Source of the DNA: Pomphorhynchus laevis | Lineage: Eukaryota > Acanthocephala > Palaeacanthocephala > Echinorhynchida > Pomphorhynchidae | Length of the DNA stretch: 64,000 nucleotides | NCBI GenBank assembly: GCA_012934845.2 | Contig: WNNJ02003189.1 | Location: forward strand, 1 to 64,000 | Reading direction: 5' to 3' | In this document: positions 13,801 through 25,800 of the stretch, in pieces | How the letters are laid out: every line of letters begins with the position of its first letter | Position numbering within the stretch: position 1 is the first letter of the stretch | The notes under the pieces: generated by a model | Seen by the model: only the letters and a program-made list of their open reading frames with translations | Told to the model about the DNA's origin: nothing | Database searches by the model: none | Position numbers and translations under genes: made by a program

Positions 13801-16800
13801 AAATTAATTAATATATAAATTTCTATTATTAAAAATTATTTTATACATGAATTTATTTTATATTAAATTATTGTGAAAGACATAACAAAAATATAAACAA
13901 ATTAAAAAACAATTAAAATTTCTTTTGTTGAATTATTTGTTCTGACACATTAGGTCATGAAAATATGACCAAAAGTGCTCAAGCTTGCCTATCCCTGGCT
14001 TACATTAATTTGTAGTTCATGTAAACGTAAATTTACAATCTACGATATCGTGTGAGCCGAGCCGTTATCGGCCCACAGGATAACGACCTGTCTCTAGAAT
14101 CGCAGCTGAAACAAAATTATTACGTTTTATGAATTAGTCAGCCTTTTCAGGTCAGAACAAGAGGAAATATGACTCCCAAAATGTCATATTAAATTTTTTT
14201 AAGAAATTTGTTTATTAAAAAATTTATTTTTTATAGTTTTTCTAGTTTTAAATATTTTCAAAGTAAAATTTTTATTACTACATAATCAAAATATAATTTT
14301 GATCATAATAAAAATATAATTTATTAATACAAAATTCGTCATAAATATTAATAGCCAATTTTGATAATTGTGTGCATTAATTATTTAAAAATCTTATATA
14401 ATAATTAATAAATAAATAATAAATATTTGATTAAATATTAATCGTGTAGTAGATTGTTTATTATAACCGTAGTAGATTATTTATTATAATTGTTTATTAT
14501 ATTGTAGGATTAAATAAACAGAGCATTGATGGATTCGGAGGATTCTTGAGTTGCTTAATTTTGATGATAATACATAATCTGATAAAGAAATGATACTTTT
14601 GGAGAATTCAAATGAACTTTAAACTTTTATAACGCAATGAATTGATTAATATATACTATTCAGTGTATTAGTAAGATATTAGAGGTCATCAAGAGGAACT
14701 GCTATTTTATCAGGTTATTTCTTCTATTACTACCCCTAAAAGATACACGGCTGAAATATAAAACTCAAATATAAAAATATTAGACTATTTCAATTAACCA
14801 AAAATTATGTCAATAATTATGCGATAATAAAGTACCTCTAACCAGGCAACTACAGATGCTGTATCCCATTCAGCAAATGGCAATCGTGTATGCAGCGCCC
14901 TATCTAATATTTCTTGTCTTAAGGAAAAATGTTAAAATTTATTCAGCAATTTAGAAGATCATACTTTTGATTAAATCGTCTGCTAAATTCAGAATTTAGT
15001 TGATAAACATCATGAGATTTTGATATTTGATCAGTTTGTTGAGCTTGGGCGAGCTCATTTATTTGCTGTTGCTCAGCAGTCGTTGATTGCTTAGAAGAAT
15101 ACCTAAAGAATTTGCCCAGAGATCCACGAAGTGTGATTTGTAATTTCTGCTTTTTCGGTAAACTAGTGATCGATTCTTCCGATGGATCCATTTGATTCAT
15201 CGTGTCGAGATAAAGTGCCTGATCAACGGGAGATCTACAGTTTACATAATGATTATTATTGTTGTCTAAACGAGGATCTGCAGTCGAACAAGTAGTTGCC
15301 TTATAAGACTTTGATGTATGCAACTAAAAACAAGAAAATAAAGACAAGATCGCAAGCAAAAAGCGCAATATTCACAGTATCGTATTTGTCGTCATTTGTG
15401 TTTCTGTGCGAGCGAGAAGGTAGAGAGTGGGTTGAGTGTTTACTTATTTTAATCACAGATTCGGAGAGTGGCGAGCTGTAGCCAAAGCGGAAATCACTGC
15501 TTGACAACATTGAATTCGATTGATATAAACTGTCAGATGGACTTGATGATAACGATTGCTGCTGACTATCCTGTGACGAAGCATTCTTTATTCTCGATTC
15601 AAGGTGATAAACGCGTCGCTCAGCAGCAGATTTTTCAAGCTCGACTCGCCTTAAAGACATTTCGTTATAAAAAATACTTTTCTTATGAAAGCTAAGAAAA
15701 TTTTATATTTGCATAACTTGCAATTAATAATTTATTAATTATTTAATAATAAACCGGACTATAATATTAAGTTAAAATATAATTGATGACCTTTTAGTGT
15801 TGTATGGTAACAAATATACTATAAATTAAAATATAAATATTAGTAATACATATTTCTTTTACAATTGATCGAAGATACGAAAAATAAAGTCAAAATATAA
15901 ATAGATTAACACACTTATAACATGAAATATATTTTAAAATCCAGAATATGCCAAAAGTAGTTTGAACTTTCAACTGATAATTGATATTAAAGAAATGTAA
16001 ATAGTTGGTGTTTGACGTATCACAGTAACGACCAACAACTTATTCTTATTTAAAATCTTTCAATTCTTATACTGTACATAGGATTGATTAAAAAAATTGA
16101 TTTGACAATCAATTTAGACAATTCACTTATTTTGAATTCAGTTTTCATTAATGGCTTTTATTAATAACATCAATTCTTTCGACATGATTTTAAAGATGTC
16201 TTCTATGGCGAGATATAAACGCATATTTTTGGGACACAGTTTCGCAATAATTGTTTGCAATTGACTATAATTGTTTATTAATTGTTTATAATGTTTTATC
16301 GTCAATATTTATTGTTATATTTTTGTGTTTTAGTGCTCAAACTTTTTTTGCCAACTAAACTCTTAAGTGGCAAATTTTTATGGATGGATAATAAATAATA
16401 TACTTTGTATTAGAATAAGATACTATCTAATCAAATTTAATCAGAGGAAATACGTCTTTAACACGTATTTGGCCCCTCTGCTATGTCGGGTAGAGGAGTT
16501 AGGGGCCGAAACATAATAGCAGAGCAGTTCCTCCTGATGACCTCTAATTCTTATTCTGATACAACGTCTGTTATTTATTAGTCAATTCATACAAATTGAC
16601 TTTTATTTTAAATTTCATTTTTATTTTTTAACTTGATTTAAATTATAAAATCTTATAACAATTATTAATTTTATTATTAAATTATTTAATTTTGATTTAA
16701 CATTGTTATGTTTTGTTTATTTTATAATTATATTAAATACGTAGACTTAGAAAGCTGATTTGATCGTGAGGAAAAGAAGTTGTTATTGTGGGAGAAGATA

Positions 16801-19800
16801 TATACGATATAGATAGATGCGACGTAGGATGGTAGGTGTGTGAGGCGAATGTGGTTGGAAGTGAGATCAACGGTGACGAGAAAGTGATCGGATGGACCAG
16901 GATCGGATATATACAGTGAGATATAGGCAGCAAAACGATCGGGGACAGCTATGATGTCGGGATCCCCGCGAAAAATATGTATGAGAGCAGTGGAGATGAA
17001 TTTATAATTGCAGTTGGATAGAATGCTGATGAACCGGATGGTATCCGTGGAAGAGGGTGTTTGAGACGGATGATGTCACTAACGAATGTCACTAAGTTAG
17101 CTGATTTGATTAGTGCTTTATTTTTGTTTTTATTCGTATGATTGATAATGTTAATGTTTTGTTTTGCTTTATTATGTACTTATTTACACCGCTTGATCGC
17201 TTTCTTTTGTTGTGTATTTTTTCTTTTATTAATTTAGCGAGTCACAGCATATAAATGCATGCTTATATTATTTAAATGGACAAAACTGTAAAAAAATTTC
17301 TTTCCCTTATCATGACAGCAGTTGCCATTAAAATATTGAATAACCATTTAGCCTTTGATTTTCCTTTGCTCCTATAAATTAACATATAAATATCATTGTT
17401 GATTATGTACATTACTATCATCCTTGTTATCTCATTATTCGTGAATATATAAATATAACTTTGATTTTCCGTTGTAGTCTTAAAATGCCTATTTTGTTTC
17501 GATAAACTCTGCTGTTCAAAGTATCAAACAAAATACTTCGCGTTTTACGGTATACATTAGCTAGTGATTAACTCGATAGTAATAATAAATTATTTATGAA
17601 ATAACAGCATATGACTTTATTCAAACATTAACCGATTCTCTGTAGAAGTTTGACTGTTAAAATTTTGGTCACTATAAAGTTTAATCAATTTAAATACAAA
17701 AGCGCATTGCTACCTACATTTCACATATAGATCACATAGACAAGAAACGTAATTTGAATTACAATTACATATGAATTAGAAGAATATGAGCGCATTATTA
17801 TCATTAAATTATATCATCTTATGTTAACTTAATTTAAAAATTATCATTATGAAAGCAAATCCGAAGAAATTCACCTCATTTCACTATTTATCGTGTCTAA
17901 TTGATGTTGTAATGTAACTGCAAGTGACTGAACATCGTTGCATTCATCTTGTAAGTCAAATGGAAAGCGGTTTGCATTTGGATAGTTAATGTTTAGCGGT
18001 TTGGGATTACAGCTTAAGCTTCCAATGTTTGAGGATAAATCGTCAGTTGCCTGATTTGACTCAAAGGCATGACGAACGTGCTTAACCACACTTCCATTCG
18101 TTTGACTTAAACTGGTTTCCAGCACTCGATCAGATACCTTGTGCAGATACGACGTGATCAAGTTTGAATGAACGCTTTTACTAACCTCATTGAGTGAATT
18201 TTGACTATCACGACATGACCTGAAAAAGGAATTTTAAATAAAAAATAATAATAATTATGGCGTTAAAATACCAATAAAGTTGGTTTACAGGGTAATTGTA
18301 AGTTGACGATCGACTTTGACCATTAAACCTCGTAATTTGATTAAGCAACGTAGACTGAAAATGAAATAAAACGTTGTCTTAGCTAAGCAAAGAAATTATG
18401 AGGCAATAAAATGGCGATTTTCTTAATTAAAAATAGAAAATAATAGCGAATTGATAAATTAAAATAATTAGACAGGTAACCGAGTCTATGTTACAGGTCA
18501 ACCAATGAATAAAACTAAACAAGAGAAAAAAAATAAATTCAGTACTGTAAATTTGCAACAAATACGTAAAGGAACTGCTATGTTATCAGATTTCGGTCTC
18601 TATTCCTCGACCCCACATAACAGCATGGCCATACACATACAATTGACGTATTTCCTCTGATGATATTTAATTATCTAGTATCTTATTCTAATATAAAATA
18701 TTTTATTTATTATAAATCCAAAAATCTTAAATAGTAAAGTTTTATAAGAAAACTTTACTGTAAATAATTTTATTTACAAAAAATTAAAATTTAAAATAAT
18801 TAGATCAGGCAACTGAGTCTACGTATATTAAATTATTTATAAATTTAAAATAATGCTAAATAAAATTCAAAAAATCAAATAATTTAACGTTACGCTGTTA
18901 TGCAGATAAAAATCGCTCCACCACCTGGTTCTTCCCCACTATAAGTGGAATAATTCGTTATCTCAATCTCAGAGTATGTAATATCATAGTGTAACCAAGC
19001 TTCAGTTATATCCACTAACAATAGATGCGTAATCTGGACACGAAGTAAAATAATTAGATCAGACAACTGAGTCTGATCATATTTATAAATTTAAATATAA
19101 AATTCAAATAATTAAATAATAAATAATCAAATAATAATTTATCCAGGTTACTAATCTACGTACATTAAACTATTTACAAATTAAAAATAATGATAAAAAT
19201 CATTGAGAATTGCTTTCGTGTCAAATGCAACATTTTTTATTGCGAACCATCCCCGAGAATACAAAAGACTATTTATTCAACTGTACTCAGCAGTCCTTTT
19301 CAATTGTGTATATAATCTCTCAAAGTTTTTATGTAAAAACGTTTTTTACAAAAAAACGTTTTTACAACACCTTAAAGAGAGATAATCTACACAATATCTA
19401 ATAATAAATATTCTTTTGTATTCACGGGGAAGGTATACAATAAAAAAGTTTTAATATTTAGCTTATTTTTTATAATTATATCTGCTAACTGAGTCGACGT
19501 AGTTTATACTTAACACAAAATATTTAATATTATTTCAAAAAATTACTATTAAATCTAATCGCATATTAATTACTAGATATTAATTAAAGATAAAGATAAA
19601 TAATTATGAATAAAACTTTAATGAATTGACTTATAAATAATACAATGTATGCAATTAAGAAATAGAATTCTTTAATATTATTATTCCTTAATAATATTAA
19701 TAAATAATATGTATAAAATATAATAACCTAAAATAAAATTTAAGAAATATAAATATCTAAATTATTAAAATAAATTAATTAGATAACGTATAATAATATA

Positions 19801-22800
19801 TTATAATAAAGATTATATTGATATAATTAATAATATATTACATATATAGGGATATAGTATGATATAAAAATAATATATAAAATATTACATATTATATATT
19901 ATGGATAGTTGCTTTCGGGTCAGATGTAATTTTTTTAATGAGAACCATCACCGAGAATACAAAAGACTTTATTTATTATTAGATATTTTGACTGTACCGA
20001 CCAGTTCTTTTTAGACTGGTAAGTACAGTCGAAATATCTAATAAGATATGTGATATTTCGCTACCTGTTGATTAATAATTATTTTAAATATTTATTTAAA
20101 TATTAATAAATAGTATGTATAAAAATATAATAACCTAAAATAAAATTTAAGAAATATAAATATCTAAATTATTAAAATAAATTAATTAGATAACGTATAA
20201 TAATATATTATAATAAAGATTATATTGATATAATTAATAATATATTACATATATAGGGATATAGTATGATATAAAAATAATATATAAAATATTACATATT
20301 ATATATTATGGATAGTTGCTATCGGGTCAGATGTACCCATCAGTCCTTTTCAATTGTATGTATAATTTCTCTAACTTTTTTGAATTACATTTTTCTTTTT
20401 AAAGAATTTATATATAATTAAATATATAATTTGTTATTAAATAAAAATAAGATGATCTATACATTCAATTGAAGAGGACTACTGAGTCGGGTATGGTTTG
20501 CAAAATAAAAATAAAAATAAAATAATAAAAAATTCAATAATTATAAATAATTTAATAAGTTTATTTAAAATTTCATATTAATTACATAAGTTAAAATTTA
20601 AAATAGAAATAAAGAATAAAAGTCACTTTTATGAATTGACTTATAAATAATAGACGATGTATCATAATATGGATGAGAGGTCATCGGGAGGTCATTAGAG
20701 GTCATTATTGCAATTCTATCTTTTTAAACTTTTGGATAAAATTTGGATACATTAATTACTCGTTAACAACTTATCAATTGATAAGTTGTATTTTCAGCAA
20801 TTTCCTTTCATTAAAACTCATTTTATTACTTACTTTATAAGTAATAAAATTGTTATAATCAACAAGTATTGCGGACAAAGAGCTGCTGGACGTAAAGAAG
20901 TGCAAGTATATAGGAATATTGTTCTCGGGTAATGGTACGAACTCAAAAGAGATTGTAAGCCAAATCTGTTTGCCACTCAAAATTGCGTTGTCGTGGAGAT
21001 GGAAGAAGCAATGTTCATCAACATGACGTTGAGGAAAAACGTGATGTTGTCCACTCCGTAACAATGGACAACGTGTAGTACAATGACTTCACTCCACGTA
21101 AAGTACAAGAATTGATAAAGTATTTCTCAAAGTAAATTTTATACATTTGAAAATAATTTTTTTTATAAATTTTTATATTAATAGCCTAATATTGATAAAT
21201 AAAATTGAATACTTATATTCAGATTTAAATTTTATTTCAATTGTTATATTAAAACGTTATAATTTTAAATATAAAGGGTGCTGTTTTATTGTCGAATATA
21301 CGCGCAAAGTATCATTCACTGTAAAATTCACTCATACTTTAACTTTATAACATTTTCAGCATTTAGCAGTAAAAGTTCCATAAAGGTTTGTCTGCTACAT
21401 ACATAGTCGCTTAGGTAAACAAGAAACATTATGAATAAAACTCAACAACATAACATTCTTACTAAATATAAATGGAATCGAAATTCACTTTTCTTTTCTT
21501 ATTTATTTAATTTAGGAATTTGTTTAAATAATCGAATCAAGATTTAATTGTTCAATAATAAATTTAAAAAAGAACTTAAAATTTTTTAATGAATTGAGAA
21601 GCATAAAATTGTCATACTTCAGAAGGGAATAATCAAAAAGGAATTCGTTAAATAGCAATAAAGCGTACCTTTTCGTTATTGCATTCATCCAATCGCCTAC
21701 GCAGTTTCTCACATTCCAACATCAATCTGTTTTTATCCTGCAGTATTTGCATCCGATCCTCAAGATATGCGTGTGTTTTTTGTTCGGATTCGAGCAAGAA
21801 CTTTTCAACCGTTGAAGTAAGTTTACGATTGTGCTCCTCTTTAAGAGATTCACGTTGTTTGCTCTGAATATAAAAATAAAATTCTTACTGTTTGGCTAAA
21901 AAATCAAACGATATCATTTATTGTTGTAATATTTTCAGCAGTCTGTGTTGCTCTCACAAAAAAAGGTGTGATAACATCATGATGGTATCGACTATTGAAT
22001 GCAGCTTATCTTGTTAATTGTCTTGTTTAGACAATTAACAAGATAAAGTTTTAATATTTGATCTGATGACGACATGATTTTTTAATTTAGAAATTATCTT
22101 TATACACTCTAGTTGTGCACTAGAGCGTACCCCTGCAATCTAAAGTGCAAAACAACAGTTTTAACACAAACAACTCAAGATCGACCAAACTAACGCTTGC
22201 TAACTCGACAAAAATTGGATGCTAGGGTAGATTTGACAGTTTCTTTATTTTTATTGACATTACGCACGGTACTTTGTTCATTTCTACTATGATATGACCT
22301 TACAGTAACATCACATATAATTTTGTAACGGTTCTACTTCTCATGAAAAGGTCAACGGATTTCTGTTTATATTACAGAAAAGACAGGGAATTCAATGAGT
22401 TTTGTTAAAATTGAATAAATGGCATTGACAATGTAACTAAAAATCAAGTCAGTACAAATGATAAATGATAATTTTGTAATTCTAGCAGTTGATATGGATA
22501 TGTAAATTTTCGTTTACATCCGTTATAATAAACTTATGATTTTAGCTTTACCTGATAGCAGAGCGATACGATAAATTAACAATGGAAACGGGCATACCCG
22601 GGAATTGAAAACCACCACAGTTCGTCAGTATAGATATTAAAAGAATTATTAAAGAGATTTCCCTATAGACGATACACCAGTCATTATATGTTTGAATAAA
22701 ATTCATTAATAAAATTATTATTTATTAAAAAATTTATTTTTAAATTTTTCGATTTTATTTTAAAGATAAAGATTAGATAACTAATTGATTTAACTAATTA

Positions 22801-25800
22801 ATATAATGAATTTAAGTAATTAATATAATTGATAATAATTGAAAATAATTGAATATTATTATCATTTTATTATGATCATTAAAATACATATTATTATGAT
22901 CTAAATTAAACATTTATTTAAAATTTAAAAATTAATTCTACTTAAAAGATAAAAATTAGATAATAAATTAATAGAACAATTAATCACCGTTGCTAATTCT
23001 GTTTGTAATTCTTCTAATTCTGATAAAATAATCTGTAATCGTTCTTCTGAAGGACAATCTATTTCGAAATGCGACATAAATAATAATCGTTGGCAAATGT
23101 TAAGATATTACTTTCAAATGCATGGGAAATAAGCGATGAATCGTGTATTTGCTGAGATAAATTATCAAATCGATCCTTCATTATCGAATATTTTTCTTCG
23201 ACCTATTTGAAACAATAAAAGAAAATATTGCAAATCAATTCATATTTAACCTGCTTTAAGGAAATCTCCTTTGTAGAAAGGAGTGCTTCTAGCTTAAATA
23301 TCTTGTCCTGGTAGGTGTTATATTCTTTAAGAGAATTTAGATATTTTTCATCTGTACAAACCGCACGCGTTTCCAGTAGCGCATAACGCTCAGTCATCTA
23401 AACAAATAATAATCCGATTAAAAAGTAATTATTCACTAAAACCTGCAAAATTAGGTAATTTTCTAATTTTATTCAAATTCTCCCTTTTTTTGAACTAAGT
23501 TTTATTCTCATACTTATTTCAGCAAAACAAATTTAATATTTTCTAGTAACAATTTGAAGTCAAAATTTTTTGTGCAAGATTCTCCCGTTTTAAAAAATCT
23601 AATATGAATTTTTTGTAACTTTTTAGTGACGCATTTTATTACAGACGCATTTAATTGCAAGTGACGTATTTTATTGCAGTGACTCATTTACTGCAAAAGT
23701 CACGTATTCTATTGCAGTGACTCATTTACTGCAAAAGTGACGTATTCTATTGCAGTGACTCATTTTATTGTAAAAAAGATGCATATTATTGCAGTGATGC
23801 ATTTTACTACAAAAGTGACGTATTCTATTGCAATGACGCATTTTACTACAAAAGTGACGTATTTTTTTGCAATGACGCATTTTACTGCAAAAGTGACGTA
23901 TTTTTTTGCAATGACGCATTTTACTGCAAAAGTGACGTATTCTATTGCAATGACGCATTTTACTGCAAAAGTGACGAAATCAAATACAAATCTAAGGGTT
24001 TAATATGAAGATGTGGATTTAAATTTATGAAAAAATATCGAAGCAAAATTTACGAGTTTGACTGCAAACAAATTACAGAATGGGAAACAATATAATTCAA
24101 TTCGACAATTTTAATTCGAAATTAACATTATTCTTTTTAAATATCCAATAATACTCTAAGGAATAAATTAAATAAAATATTTTATATAAATTAATAACAT
24201 CGAAATAAACAAAACATCTTTAAAAAATATATTGACTTTAAAAACATACTAATTACAAGAGCAGGAATATAGCAAAAACGATGAAAATATCGTAACTACC
24301 TTTTTAGAGAGTTCGTGTAATTTAAAGGAACGAATAATAATTTTAATATATTTTAATATTGTTCAAAAATGTTAATAATGTTTACTATAATTACATTCAT
24401 AAAATTATAAAAAATAAAATATTTTATATTTTAATATTATATTTTATATTATATTTAGTAAAATATACATTATTTGCTTCTTCGCGAAGTCGTTCACATT
24501 CTTTTGAAAGAGCAACAATTTTTGAATAGTCGCATTCCTGGTTATAAGTCTCCGTAGTTTGAACTTGCGCTGTAACATATAACTTGGCAGGAAGTAAATC
24601 CTAAACATATCGATTTATATAAGATATTGAAAATTCAAAATCACCACAAACCTGTTGGCTATTCGTAGAAGTAGATTTAGTGGAGTTTGCTTGCTAAATT
24701 AAAATATTATCAGATGTTAATTGAAACCTGTCAAAGACCGGTAACAAACCTCACGATTATATTTGTCTAATTGATCTTCCAGATTTAAGCATCGTGATTG
24801 ACTACATTTCAATTTCTCTCTGATCTATTTAGTGGAATAAGTTCATATATTACTGTAATAGGCGATTATAAAAATTATAATGTATAATTATATTTTAGTG
24901 GAAATAAAATATAAGATATAAAATATTTTAGTCAAAATTAATTAATTATATTTAATAAAATATAATGAGTCGAATTTAAAATATAAACTAAAGACAAGTT
25001 AAACAATAAGTTGTAACAAAATCAAAAATTTGATTATTGTTTATAAAATTATTGATTATTAATAATTTTATAATAACCATTAGTAATTATTGCATCAAAT
25101 GTGTTTTCCTACAAGTGAACATCTGGATAATGTCGAAAAAGTTCGAGTGTTAAACCCCAGTATCTATAAGTGGGAGAACCTAAATCCAAATTTGTACTTA
25201 TAACTTCTGTTCACGATTACGATGCATTCAATGTGATGCATTCTATGAATTCATTCCGTGAATCCCAAGTATCTATCCATTAGGCACTACAACAAGGTCA
25301 AGAGCGTGGCGAGCCCCAAACTATCTAAAACGTAAATTATTTAATGAAAATTGTGACTGCTAAAGCAAAACTAAAATATTGATGTCTAATGAAGAAAAAC
25401 ATACCTTTTCATCTAGTTCTTTATGGTGGAGAAAAAGCGAGCGTAGAACCTCTAAAATTTCGATTTCCGATGTCCCTGTGGTCGGTGATTGCTGACTTTG
25501 TTGCAGACGTTTACTTACTACAATACGCATTGATTTTTCATGTCGACTAACGAGAAACTCGAGATGTTCCAAGAGAATCTAAACACAAGCATTTATGAAA
25601 ATAAAATCATTAGGACTATTGCTTACGCGAGTGTTACGTCGTTCAGATTTAAGATCTTCAATTTCCTCTTCTCTATCCGCGATTTGTTCTTTAAGCCTGA
25701 CTAATTCCTTCATCATCGTACTTTGATCCTAAAGCTCATACAAATAATTGAAGAATTAAAAAAGCATGTTACTTTATTGGTTGACTCTTCGATTTGTTGA

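Noticed and set aside
15296-15695. Plus-strand frames over liprin exons 14 and 15
   Set aside because: Shadows of the minus-strand exons, which match liprin-alpha.
18138-18185. 48-nt intron inside liprin exon 13
   Set aside because: Length is a multiple of three and in frame; no pyrimidine tract before the would-be acceptor; a single exon is simpler.
20774-21064. 97-codon minus-strand frame in liprin intron 11
   Set aside because: No recognised domain, not in liprin phase, and no supporting splice sites; left as unassigned sequence.
23722-24003. Open frames on both strands in liprin intron 7
   Set aside because: Product of the 39-bp tandem repeat; periodic low-information peptides.
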